Assembly: GCA_001839685.1 (NCBI GenBank)
Contig: MLAK01001220.1
Span: 1 to 26,382 of the forward strand
DNA from: Tritrichomonas foetus
Taxonomy: Eukaryota > Parabasalia > Tritrichomonadida > Tritrichomonadidae
Length of the DNA: 26,382 nt
Direction of reading: 5' to 3'
Positions 1-8,387 of this stretch are shown piece by piece. The notes beneath the pieces were generated by a model, which worked only from the letters and a program-made list of their open reading frames with translations, was not told where the DNA came from and did no database searches. The translations under genes and the position numbers were made by a program. Numbering within the stretch: the first letter of the stretch is position 1; each line of letters begins with the position of its first letter.

Positions 1-519
1 TTGAGCGAAGCGCAAAAAATCACAACTGTATACTCTACTTTATTTATGTAAAATCTGTGATTCACATTCTCCTTCTTTCCAATCTTTCTGGTGCTTATAA
101 TTGAACAGATATCTTATTATGACAACCTAGCATATATTGTATTCTTTTATATACGATTAGTCAAGTTATAATGTAAATTTACAGTGTCAAAATTAAATAC
201 TTTACATTAGACATTGAATAGTGGCAAAATAACCCAGAATTGTGACATTCAAACAAAAACTTTCAAAAGCAAAATTTATAAATCTATTTTAATCGAATGT
301 GCGACCGGTTTTACCGTGAACATTTAAGGTCAAATGAAAGGTCAAATTAACGAAAAGTGTTCACGGTAAAGCCGGTCGCTCTTTATACAAGAACAAAATG
401 GCATGATTATCAGATATAACTCTGCCAATCTGGCCGACCTAGTGACTATTCAAACAGTAATTTGTTTTTATTTATATGTGATATGATCGGAGATTAAATT
501 TTCACACTTATATTAAAGC
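1..519. other. Intergenic region with a strong inverted repeat
   Basis: I see no convincing gene in this left-edge stretch. It is AT-rich and lies downstream of the minus-strand gene that ends at 520. Its only clear structure is the inverted repeat at 301-379, annotated separately. Confidence 0.6.
301..379. repeat. 79-bp inverted repeat (22-bp arms, 35-bp centre)
   Basis: The left arm at 301-322 starts GCGACCGG and ends CCGTGAACA. It is the reverse complement of 358-379 except for one position (T versus C in the ninth base). The arms are GC-richer than anything around them. The 35-bp centre carries a direct repeat of AAGGTCAAAT. The single mismatch would form a G-U pair in RNA on one strand, so a stable hairpin is possible. 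It lies about 140 bp downstream of the 3' end of the minus-strand gene at 520-1191. It could be a miniature inverted-repeat element, an RNA processing or termination signal, or a small structured RNA. I see no clear target-site duplication at its ends. Confidence 0.85.
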
Positions 520-1191
520 TTATTGAAAGAAACCAATTGGATGATGATATCCAACCATTTCTTGTTGAGCATTTTTGTTTTGAGTGAGTTCGTCAAGATG
601 CCTTTGTAATGATATCAGTTGGTCAAGCATTCGAGCTGTTTCAGGAGATGCTTCAGCACGAGCTTGAGCGACACGTCCTTGCAATTCAACCTGTCGAGCT
701 TCAAGCGACGAATTGTCAGCGGCTAATTCATTCGCCATTAAAGAAAGAGGAATAAATGACATAAACATGTTTCTCACAATTTCCTGACGTGATGCAACAA
801 CTTCTTCTGGCGAAACAGGTGAATCGCCTGCATCCGAAAATTTATTCGGATGCTTTGAATGAATTGATGCTGCAATTGAAATTGCATCTTCATAGGAAAC
901 TTTTAGCTTCCACCACGATCCATGCCGCTCCTTATCTGCAACTTTTTGAAAAAGCCGTAATGATGAGCGCCGTCCGCAAAGAGCCGAGGAGAATAAAGTG
1001 AAGCGATGATTTCCTTGTTGAACGTGGCCTTCGATTTGAATTGAAGAGGATTTAACAAGCCCATATATTTCTTTACAACGACACGAATCATCAGAATACT
1101 CTGAAAATGGAGCCAATAAATGAATTGCTTCAACAATTGCCATTTCTATGTTTTGATATGTTCCTGTAAGCTGTAAATCCTTTTTCTGCAT
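520..1191 (-). CDS. Hypothetical protein with C-terminal coiled coil
   Basis: This is a 223-residue single-exon ORF from ATG at 1191 to TAA at 520. I do not recognise the family. The first 110 residues are mixed, with cysteines around positions 38-40 and 72. Residues about 140-205 are rich in Glu, Gln, Leu and Arg in a heptad-like pattern, which suggests a coiled coil and possible oligomerisation. There is no signal peptide or membrane segment. Base use fits its neighbours. It is divergent from the cyclin gene at 1766, across a 574-bp spacer, and its own upstream region has TTAACGGC about 20 bp before the ATG. Function is unknown. Confidence 0.7.
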   Translation of the reverse strand: MQKKDLQLTGTYQNIEMAIVEAIHLLAPFSEYSDDSCRCKEIYGLVKSSSIQIEGHVQQGNHRFTLFSSALCGRRSSLRLFQKVADKERHGSWWKLKVSYEDAISIAASIHSKHPNKFSDAGDSPVSPEEVVASRQEIVRNMFMSFIPLSLMANELAADNSSLEARQVELQGRVAQARAEASPETARMLDQLISLQRHLDELTQNKNAQQEMVGYHHPIGFFQ

Positions 1192-1765
1192 GAAAATAAC
1201 AAATTGTGCTTAACGGCTGACGGAATTGACCTTTGTGTTAAAAAATGAACATCATCATCCTGTGCCATTTTTTTGACATTTACAACATTTTTTATGATCT
1301 CATCTTAATATGAGTTAGTGTAAAAGATATTTCACATGAGTGTTGGTATTCAATCCGAAAATATAGAAGATTAAAATCTTTAATTTGAGTGTTTTCATTT
1401 AAATTATCTTTCAGGGTATATCTTGATACTATAATAACCGAAAGTCTATCTCGAAGAGTAAATCAAAAATCTGGAAAATTAAAAAGTTTGTGATTTTTTC
1501 TGGAATCAAGTGAAACAATGAATCTTTAATGAAATGTTGCGAAATCAATCAACAGGAAAAAATGATAAAAAAATAAATAAACAACGAAAAAATAATTACC
1601 GGCAAGAAAATCAGAAAACACGATCACTGGTTTTTTCCATATGCTTTTTGAAAACAATTGTTCATTCACGTTTACTTTTTCAGAGGACAAGTTTTTAATA
1701 AGAGCATTTTATTCAATGATGACATATAGAAAAAAATTCAATTACTACCGTTTATTAATATCCAA
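1192..1765. other. Divergent intergenic region
   Basis: This spacer separates the minus-strand gene starting at 1191 from the plus-strand cyclin starting at 1766, so it should hold two promoters. TTAACGGC sits near 1209 on the left side. CCGTTTATT lies at 1748-1756, ten bases before the cyclin ATG. Both contain the AACGG/CCGTT core also seen upstream of three other genes in the window. No further gene is seen. Confidence 0.5.
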
Positions 1766-2761
1766 ATGAGTGAAATAACATCAAAAAAACTTCTTAACAG
1801 CCATTCTTTAAAGCCAGAAAATCCAAGTCTTTTTCGTGTAAATGCCGCAGAAAGCATTTGGGTAAATAGCCCAACAACTTCATCTGGAAGTGAATCAGAA
1901 TCAAATTTCAATTCACACCATTGTTTTTATGCTCGTTGTCCGCCTCCAAATATCACTTTATATGGTGATTGCGCAATCAATCGTTTCAGGAAAGAAGATG
2001 TAAAGAGAAAGCTCGATGTCAATTATCGGACCACCGTTCAGACTGATATTGAAGATGGTGATAGAAACAACCTTGTTTCTTGGATGTTTCAAGCATGCTC
2101 ATTATTAGAAACATCAGATTCCGCAGTATTTGTGGCAGTTAAGTTATTCGATTATTTACTTTCCAAAATACAAATTTCACGCGACTCTTTATCATTATAT
2201 GCAGCCTGCTCAATACTGATTGCTGTTAAAACAGAAGATATTGGATCAATGCAAATATTAGAAAGGCTATGTCCGATAGCTCGAAATATTCAAGATCAAG
2301 ACCTCCTCGACTTGGAATTTGACGTTTTTAAGATTATTGACTATAATGTCATCTTTTCTACAGTTTATGTGTTTTTAATGTATTATTTGAGCAAATATGA
2401 GAAAGAGGAAAGAGACTTATTTTTCAATATAACCAGATTTTTTGCAATATCTGGAGTATCAACAGACAAAACATATAAGTATGGGAGTGAAACTTTAGCA
2501 ATTGCCTGCATTTTGCTTGGATCAAAAGTTGTGAAGGCCAACATTGAATTTTTAGGTGATGTGACCAATTTCGAGTTTTTGAAAGAATGTATTTCAATAG
2601 TTCTTGATTCAGCAAGGAAGATACTTTATGATGATATATCAAATGATTATAAACCTTACTTTCTTGCAATCGAGCCGCAGTTGAAAGTGTTTTTGAAAGA
2701 TCATGAAATTGTGCAAGAAAACGGCAATTTTGTTGATGTAAACTTTCCTGGCATAAAATAA
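1766..2761 (+). CDS. Cyclin with N-terminal cyclin box
   Basis: This 331-residue protein is a likely regulatory subunit of a cyclin-dependent kinase. Residues 1-95 are a Ser/Asn-rich, probably disordered leader. Residues about 96-195 match the cyclin box: R-N-N-L-V-S-W near 100, then V-A-V-K-L-F-D-Y-L-L-S, then L-Y-A-A-C-S-I-L-I-A-V-K-T-E-D. Lys155 and Glu184 sit where cyclins A and B have the Lys/Glu pair that contacts the CDK. Residues about 196-290 look like the second cyclin fold. The pattern is closest to mitotic (A/B-type) cyclins, but the class cannot be fixed by eye. I see no clear RxxL destruction box in the leader. AATAAA occurs at 2833-2838 downstream. Confidence 0.88.
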   Translation: MSEITSKKLLNSHSLKPENPSLFRVNAAESIWVNSPTTSSGSESESNFNSHHCFYARCPPPNITLYGDCAINRFRKEDVKRKLDVNYRTTVQTDIEDGDRNNLVSWMFQACSLLETSDSAVFVAVKLFDYLLSKIQISRDSLSLYAACSILIAVKTEDIGSMQILERLCPIARNIQDQDLLDLEFDVFKIIDYNVIFSTVYVFLMYYLSKYEKEERDLFFNITRFFAISGVSTDKTYKYGSETLAIACILLGSKVVKANIEFLGDVTNFEFLKECISIVLDSARKILYDDISNDYKPYFLAIEPQLKVFLKDHEIVQENGNFVDVNFPGIK

Positions 2762-3175
2762 TTCGCGGAATTTAAAGATCTATCGGTGAATGGTTAATCA
2801 AAATTCGTTCTATCTTTTATTTGAATTTTATTAATAAAATGTATTTTATTACTAACTTATTTTCAGAAACTCAGAATTTTGGGAATATATTGTGGGTGTA
2901 ATCTTATGTTTTATACATAAAATTGGAAAATATAATCTACCAGTTGGTAGATGAATTTCTGTTTTTACCGTAAAAGTGTCATGCTTTTGTCACTTTTACA
3001 TTTCTGATCGATTTGTCTTTCCGGTGAGAATTTCAGAAATTTAGTCCAATTTACAAATCACTTAAAATCACTATTTTATTCACAAATTCCTGAATATCAA
3101 TATAAATTATGAGCGAATATCAAGATAATCATGTTTTATTATAAGTGAAGTGACCATTTTGCCACATAAAAATTT
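2762..3175. other. Intergenic region between cyclin and methyltransferase
   Basis: This is an AT-rich spacer between two plus-strand genes. It contains AATAAA at 2833-2838, then a small palindrome (CTACCAGTTGGTAG, about 2937-2950) and the hairpin-capable repeat at 2970-2999. No gene is seen. Confidence 0.5.
2970..2999. repeat. Short inverted repeat, 9-bp arms
   Basis: GTAAAAGTG at 2970-2978 is the exact reverse complement of CACTTTTAC at 2991-2999, with a 12-nt loop. It lies about 210 bp after the cyclin stop and 180 bp before the methyltransferase ATG. It is preceded by the 14-bp palindrome CTACCAGTTGGTAG at about 2937-2950. It may be a 3'-end or promoter structure, or chance in AT-rich DNA. 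Confidence 0.5.
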
Positions 3176-3856
3176 ATGGCACATCTATCTCGAAATTACG
3201 GAAGTTCCGAATATTGGGAAGCAAGATATCAACGAGACAACAGTTTGTTTGATTGGTATTTTGATTATAATGAATTCTTCGAGAAAAATATTGAAACACT
3301 TGATATAAAACCACCAGTTTTAGTTGTTGGTTGTGGAAATTCTGATTTATCTATGAACTTAGAAAAGTCAGGTGTTTATCCTGTAATTTCAACTGACATT
3401 TCACCAACATGCTGTCGAAAAATGGCAGACCGCACAGGTGGATGCTATCTTCCTATGGATGTTTGTAAATTACAATTCCGTGATAATTCTTTTCCATGTG
3501 TTATTGACAAAGGCACACTTGATGCAATTTTATGTCAAAGTCACTATGAAATTTCTGTCACCAAAATGATTTGTGAGATTGCCCGAGTGCTGGCGCCAAA
3601 TGGAGTCTTCATTGAAGTTACCTTTGGTAAAACTGCTGAGAAACTAAATATTTTGGACTCTCCTGACCTTCTTCCATGGTCTCTTGAAACAATTCATAAG
3701 GTGGAAAATGAATCGGGTATAGCAAACATTTTTGTTTTTCGAAAATTTCTTGAGGTTCATGGAATTAACCCGAAAAATAGGCTTTTTTATCTGTATAATG
3801 ATGAATCATCAGAAGAAGAAAGTGACAATGATGAAGATGAAGGACAACAAAACTAA
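3176..3856 (+). CDS. EEF1A lysine methyltransferase-like protein (METTL13/EEF1AKMT4 type)
   Basis: This 226-residue class I SAM-dependent methyltransferase most resembles the N-terminal domain of METTL13 and EEF1AKMT4, which methylate lysines of elongation factor eEF1A. Visible landmarks are Y-W-E-A-R-Y near 13-18 and F-D-W-Y-F-D-Y at 25-31. Motif I is V-V-G-C-G-N-S at 50-56, the SAM-binding acidic loop is T-D-I-S at 73-76, and M-D-V is at 94-96. The family signature D-K-G-T-L-D-A is at 111-117. The fold is complete to about residue 205, followed by a short Glu/Asp/Ser tail. The enzyme is probably cytosolic. The eEF1A substrate is inferred from family resemblance and is not shown by the sequence. 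AATAAA at 3890-3895 could serve the 3' end. Confidence 0.87.
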   Translation: MAHLSRNYGSSEYWEARYQRDNSLFDWYFDYNEFFEKNIETLDIKPPVLVVGCGNSDLSMNLEKSGVYPVISTDISPTCCRKMADRTGGCYLPMDVCKLQFRDNSFPCVIDKGTLDAILCQSHYEISVTKMICEIARVLAPNGVFIEVTFGKTAEKLNILDSPDLLPWSLETIHKVENESGIANIFVFRKFLEVHGINPKNRLFYLYNDESSEEESDNDEDEGQQN

Positions 3857-4088
3857 TAACAACTCAGTTTTTTATTCTTTGACATTCATAATAAATCTAA
3901 TCATGCTTTTTTATATTTTCTGATTGGTTTTTACGACAACAAAACAAATCATTCTCCAATCTTTTATCATCTAGTTTTATTGATATTGATAAATGTTGGA
4001 TGACACTTGGATATTAGATCAATAATATTATAAATAATTTCAATCACCAAACGATATTTACAAATTGTGAGAATTAAATGAAAAAAGA

Positions 4089-4156
<68 letters not shown>

Positions 4157-4237
4157 TAAAAACATAATTCATACATTTACACATAGATAAAACATTTCAT
4201 ACATATATATAACGAAAATTATTCTGGAACATTTTCT
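3857..4237. other. Convergent intergenic region with poly-A tract
   Basis: This lies between the 3' ends of the methyltransferase (+) and the large membrane protein (-). It is AT-rich, holds AATAAA at 3890-3895 and contains the long homopolymer at 4090-4154. No gene is seen; the Phe-rich open frame here is simply the homopolymer read in reverse. Confidence 0.6.
4090..4154 (+). repeat. Poly(A) tract, 65 nt
   Basis: There are 65 uninterrupted adenines on the plus strand, about 230 bp past the methyltransferase stop codon and 84 bp past the 3' end of the converging membrane-protein gene. It could be a slippage-expanded mononucleotide repeat or the tail of a retroposed cDNA. I see no target-site duplication that would favour the second reading. 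The exact length is likely unreliable in any assembly. Confidence 0.9.
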
Positions 4238-6343
4238 TTATATTTCTTCATGTTGATAATTTACTGGATTTTCATGTTGATTTTCAGATTCGATTTCGAT
4301 TTCAACATCATCGACTTTTCCTGTTTGCGCTTCCTTTAAATCATTTTGATTTTCATTTTTTATATCATTTAAGTCCATATTTTCGTCATTGTTGGCATCT
4401 TTGTATTCATATTCAATATTATTTTCTGTATCATTTTCAATATTATTTTCTATTTCATTTTCAAAATTATTTCTTGTTTCATTTTCATTATTATTTTCTA
4501 TTTCATTTTCATTATCGTTTTCGGTATAATCATTTTGATAATTATTTTCTGATTCATTTTCAATATTGCTTTCTGTTTCGTTTTCATTATTGTTTTCTGT
4601 TGTATTTTCTTCTTTATTAGTAATCACATCAATTATATCTGTTTCATTTTCATTCTTTTCTCCAATTTTCTCATTTGATTTATGGATGAGTGTGTCACTT
4701 GTTTCTGTCACATTTTCAGATATATAAATAGCACTTGCAATATTATCTAAAGTATCGTTCACAGACTGATCAGTCAAATTTATTTCATTTGTATCATTTT
4801 GAATAGTCAGATTTTCCATAGTTATATTGTCTACAGTGTTGTTAACATTTTGTGTCAAATTTTCTAAAGTTAAGTTTATTGCAGTTGTATTGAGTATAGT
4901 TTGATTTATGAGCGTCATATTTCCTATTTTTTGACCGTATTTACTAACATCACCAATGTGGAACCTCTGAATGAAATAGGCTAGAATTAAAACAAAGAAA
5001 ATTATGACTAAGGTATTTGTTCGTTTGAGTTCTTGATTCATTTCAATTTTTGCTTCTTCAATTCTTGCTGTTGCAAATTGATTCATTTCTGAGAGTCCAT
5101 TTATTACATTTAATGAGTTTTCAGCTACTTTTGAGGCATTATCAGCCTTTTCATTAATATTTTGTGCGAATTGTTTCACTGTTTCAATTCTTCCTTCAAG
5201 TTGATGGATTTCAATATTAACTCCGCGAAATTGTTCGGCTGCAGAGCGAGCTGTGCTTAAAAGATGCCTTTGTGCAGTAACCACAGAATTTCCAGGAGCA
5301 GGCAAAGAAGAAATAATTTTGGATAGTCCTGAAGCTAACTTTTTTCCAGCTTCATCACATCCATTTGAATTTAATTCACCTATTTTTTCATTTTCACTTG
5401 AAGTGTCAATTTTAATTGGTACTCCAACATGGGCTAATGCTGTTATTGGATCAGAATTTTTAGAAAGTAGAACTTTCCAAATGATTTGAATGGTTGTCTC
5501 ATTACAGTTATCTTCAGGGAGACCATTATCACTTTGAAATTTGTGTAAAGCAGATAAAAATGAATGAAAATCCGATCCAGATTCATATCCGAAAGATGAA
5601 AGAGAATCTTTAACAAATCTGAGCATGGCACGTAGTTGTTTAACTGTTGCTGGCGTTAAACAACAATTTCCTATTAATTTTGAAGTGAAGCATTTTTCGT
5701 GAAAGGCAGAAATTGCTGGACGAATGGCGCCAAAGTAAAAAGATGAACCATCTGGTGAAGTGTAAATCCCAGGTGGTGCAAAACAAAATGCTTTCAAAAG
5801 TGAAACAACTTCTAAATATAAAATTGGCAAAGTCAAATTTCCATTTTCCGATATATCATAATTTGCTCGAAACAGTTTCAATATTTGCTCCATTGGCGGG
5901 TGTGATCGAAGCGTACTTTGCGAAAGTGGCGGAATTATATCAATATGCGAAAAAGCAGCTAATTGGCGATATTCATTGGCGACATCTGGCCAGTGGCCAC
6001 TTTTGATAGAAATACTTCGATATTTCGTGGATAAAATTGAAAATGATTTATGAGATAAATACAAAACTTCTCCATTTTCTGTCGGATATAATTCGAACCC
6101 TAATTTCTCGAAGTCTGGAAGCTTCCCCGTAAATCTGTATTGATAAAGCATAACCGATTTCCCTGGAAAACTGACAGGCGCTGTGACAAAAGGAATATTA
6201 TCTTCATCGATACATTCGATAAACGTGAATAATTTAAAATTGTCGACTTTAAACGGGCGACTTATCGTTGCAATTGCTGTCTGCAAAAATGACGATGGAT
6301 TAGTATCGAGGGTCTCTGGAAACAAAAAAAGTCGATCTGACAT
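4238..6343 (-). CDS. Single-pass membrane protein with sequon-dense Asn/Glu-rich ectodomain
   Basis: This 701-residue protein runs from ATG at 6343 and its family is not recognised. Residues 1-350 look globular. Within them, residues about 232-292 contain L-H-K-F-Q-S-D-N-G-L followed by T-T-I-Q-I-I-W, which faintly recalls peptidoglycan-binding-like helical domains; this is weak. Residues about 365-440 look like a coiled coil. One hydrophobic segment lies at 443-459, flanked by Lys/Arg. After it, roughly 18 N-x-S/T sequons occur between about 475 and 640. From about 560 the protein becomes Asn/Glu repeats of about eight residues (E-N-E-x-E-N-N-x). There is no N-terminal signal peptide, so I infer a cytosolic N-terminal domain and a lumenal or surface N-glycosylated C-terminal tail. 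Confidence 0.75.
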   Translation of the reverse strand: MSDRLFLFPETLDTNPSSFLQTAIATISRPFKVDNFKLFTFIECIDEDNIPFVTAPVSFPGKSVMLYQYRFTGKLPDFEKLGFELYPTENGEVLYLSHKSFSILSTKYRSISIKSGHWPDVANEYRQLAAFSHIDIIPPLSQSTLRSHPPMEQILKLFRANYDISENGNLTLPILYLEVVSLLKAFCFAPPGIYTSPDGSSFYFGAIRPAISAFHEKCFTSKLIGNCCLTPATVKQLRAMLRFVKDSLSSFGYESGSDFHSFLSALHKFQSDNGLPEDNCNETTIQIIWKVLLSKNSDPITALAHVGVPIKIDTSSENEKIGELNSNGCDEAGKKLASGLSKIISSLPAPGNSVVTAQRHLLSTARSAAEQFRGVNIEIHQLEGRIETVKQFAQNINEKADNASKVAENSLNVINGLSEMNQFATARIEEAKIEMNQELKRTNTLVIIFFVLILAYFIQRFHIGDVSKYGQKIGNMTLINQTILNTTAINLTLENLTQNVNNTVDNITMENLTIQNDTNEINLTDQSVNDTLDNIASAIYISENVTETSDTLIHKSNEKIGEKNENETDIIDVITNKEENTTENNNENETESNIENESENNYQNDYTENDNENEIENNNENETRNNFENEIENNIENDTENNIEYEYKDANNDENMDLNDIKNENQNDLKEAQTGKVDDVEIEIESENQHENPVNYQHEEI

Positions 6344-7050
6344 AGAATTTTTATGATGAATATCAATTTCACCAAAAACGGCTTAATAATTCACCAATAA
6401 CGTTTTCCCTACAAAAGTAGAAAAGCAAAAAAGCATAATGATTTTATATGGGATATTTATAACATTAAGAGATTTTCATATATTTCAACTGTTACTTCTG
6501 CTGATTGTTCTTGAGAATCACATTCATTTATTAAGTCATTAAGGAATGAATTAATTTCATAAAGTATTATTGCAAAATGAAGAGTTTTGTTTTTTTATGA
6601 ATTTTGTCACTGTAATAATTTTAAAAGATAATAAAATACACTAGGTCATCATGATGAACTTATTCCAAAAGATGTTCCTTAAGATTCATCTCGATGGACA
6701 ATTTAATAATCATTTCACTCTTTTTTTATTATAACAATGAATAATTCATGGATACAAACTTTTTGAGAAAAGGAAAACGTGTAAGACTATTTATTGCAGA
6801 GAATCCTGATCCGATCAAACAAATTTTTATGAGGGGAATAATATGGCGGAAAATAAAGTATATAAATCCTTGTATTTAAATGATTTCTATTCTCTATATT
6901 GTCAAGCTTCAACTACAAATAATATCATTCTCAACTCTCTGTGTCCAAATTGTTTATTATAGAATATTTATTGATTTTAATCTACTTTAAGATTAAATTT
7001 TAAAAAAACAAATATATTTAATTGAGATTGATCAAGATCTTCACGAAACA
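6344..7050. other. Divergent intergenic region
   Basis: This 707-bp spacer lies between two divergent genes and must contain both promoters. Two TTCACCA words occur near 6367 and 6390, just upstream of the membrane-protein ATG, with AAAACGGCTTAA between them. A Met-less open stretch of about 45 codons on the minus strand ends at 6457 and looks mildly protein-like, but I do not call it. Nothing else is seen. Confidence 0.5.
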
Positions 7051-8169
7051 ATGGTTGTCAGAATTCACGGAGACCGTTTACTTTCAAAAACTTGGATGAA
7101 TCGAAAATCTCCAAGTCTTCAAAATAACACCCCGGTTACAAATCGTCTGAAAGAAGCACCTAAGAAGGATTTATTCAATATCTTACTTTCAATGCGGATC
7201 CATTTTGATTATAATGCTGATAGTGAAACTCTTGCAAAATTAATCGAAAACAAATTTGATCATAATTCCAAAAATTCAAATTCCAAAATGATTTTAAAAG
7301 TTTACACATTTTGTCATTTGTTATTTGTTTTAAGTATTTTTGGTGCTCTTTTTCTAACAATTCTCATGTTGATTATTTATTTTATTCCGAAAAAGACAAA
7401 ATTTTGTGATTCATTGATGCCAAACGATAGAATAAATATTACTGATATTGATTTATCAAATAAGAAGTGCATCAAATGCCCAGTTTTCGGGGAATGTCAA
7501 AATGGAAATGTTTTATGTGATTTAAATTACACTTTAATTCGTCATCATTGTATTTTTAATGATGTTGATCGAATTTTCGTATCGAAAATGCTTGAAACTG
7601 CTTATAATGTCTTGCAACGACGTGCTGGTGATTATCACTGTAAAACATCAAATATAGATTGGATGAGTGCTCAAGAATTAGAAAACATCTTATTCAGAGA
7701 TTCAAAATTAGCAAATTCGAATTTTCCAAAAATATATCAAAAGGTTCTTGAGTATTTAACTAAAGATAAGTCAATAATTTTTAAAGACTTAGACGATATT
7801 CAAGTTTTTCTATCATTAGAAATAAAAAGAGATTTTCAATGCAAAATTCGAATGAGTATTTATAAAAGGTTGAATTATATAATTCTTATTTCTATTGCAA
7901 GTGTTATAATTATGGTTTCATTATATATCATTTATCAAAAAAGAAAGAACCAACAAATTGCTCACAGATATTCCAGCTTTTTAATCGAGCAAATGAAAAG
8001 ATCAAAAGGGAGCCAACAAACTCAACAACAGCTTATTTCCAAATTGAATATGGTATCTAGTGAAAATGGGAAGAAAATTTGGCCACTTGTCGAAAAGAAA
8101 CTTACAAAATCTCCATTTGTTCAAAGTTATTATAATGGAAGTGAATCTGTTTTTAAATATGTGTTTTAA
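7051..8169 (+). CDS. Man1/Src1/LEM2-like inner nuclear membrane protein
   Basis: This 372-residue protein has the layout of the Man1-Src1 (Heh) family, which anchors chromatin to the inner nuclear membrane and recruits ESCRT-III for envelope sealing. Residues about 35-70 (K-K-D-L-F-N-I-L-L-S...L-A-K-L-I-E) resemble a helix-extension-helix (HeH) DNA-binding motif. Transmembrane segment 1 is about 84-112 and segment 2 about 274-295. The lumenal part starts with a cysteine cluster (C119, C140, C143, C149, C156, C167) in the typical C-x-x-C-P...C...G-x-x-x-C pattern. The C-terminal 75 residues contain I-W-P-L-V-E-K-K-L, as expected for the nucleoplasmic winged-helix (MSC) domain. All parts are present, though shorter than in animals. 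Confidence 0.82.
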   Translation: MVVRIHGDRLLSKTWMNRKSPSLQNNTPVTNRLKEAPKKDLFNILLSMRIHFDYNADSETLAKLIENKFDHNSKNSNSKMILKVYTFCHLLFVLSIFGALFLTILMLIIYFIPKKTKFCDSLMPNDRINITDIDLSNKKCIKCPVFGECQNGNVLCDLNYTLIRHHCIFNDVDRIFVSKMLETAYNVLQRRAGDYHCKTSNIDWMSAQELENILFRDSKLANSNFPKIYQKVLEYLTKDKSIIFKDLDDIQVFLSLEIKRDFQCKIRMSIYKRLNYIILISIASVIIMVSLYIIYQKRKNQQIAHRYSSFLIEQMKRSKGSQQTQQQLISKLNMVSSENGKKIWPLVEKKLTKSPFVQSYYNGSESVFKYVF

Positions 8170-8324
8170 TTAAACTTGTTAATATTTAATTCATCGATCA
8201 AATACACTTGATAATTTGCTTTAGTAGTACATGTGCGGCTTTACTTTGTTCTTTGATTGCTACTCATATAATATTTATTTATATTAAAAATCTATTTGTA
8301 TATATATCATATGATACTAATCTC

Positions 8325-8373
8325 AAAACATGAATTTTTTCATTATTTTTTTTTTCTTAATAAAATCATAAAT
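8325..8373. repeat. Direct duplicate of 44 bp of glycosyltransferase coding sequence
   Basis: This 49-bp stretch in the 3' flank of the glycosyltransferase gene repeats 8701-8744 inside that gene, in the same orientation. The only difference is a T run of 10 instead of 5. The internal copy encodes residues 241-255. The duplicate lies 15 bp beyond the stop codon, and the similarity ends sharply on both sides. This is a recent local duplication or templated insertion. Confidence 0.93.
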
Positions 8374-8387
8374 AAATATGATCTGAG

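Noticed and set aside
2838..2866. Intron-like pattern GTATTT...ACTAAC...CAG after the cyclin stop codon
   Set aside because: It lies beyond the stop codon, the branch-to-acceptor spacing differs from the compact ACTAACACACAG known in trichomonads, and no exon follows.
3967..4176. Phe-rich minus-strand ORF
   Set aside because: It is the poly-A tract read in reverse (TTT codons).
6090..6102. tRNA B-box-like GGGTTCGAA sequence on the minus strand
   Set aside because: It is inside the coding sequence of the membrane protein, and no A box or acceptor stem is present.
6457..6595. Open stretch of about 45 codons on the minus strand with protein-like residues
   Set aside because: It has no usable ATG and is bounded by a stop codon upstream; a stretch of this length is expected by chance in several frames.
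6653..6736. 27-codon ATG-initiated ORF on the plus strand
   Set aside because: Too short, with no recognisable features, in a promoter region.
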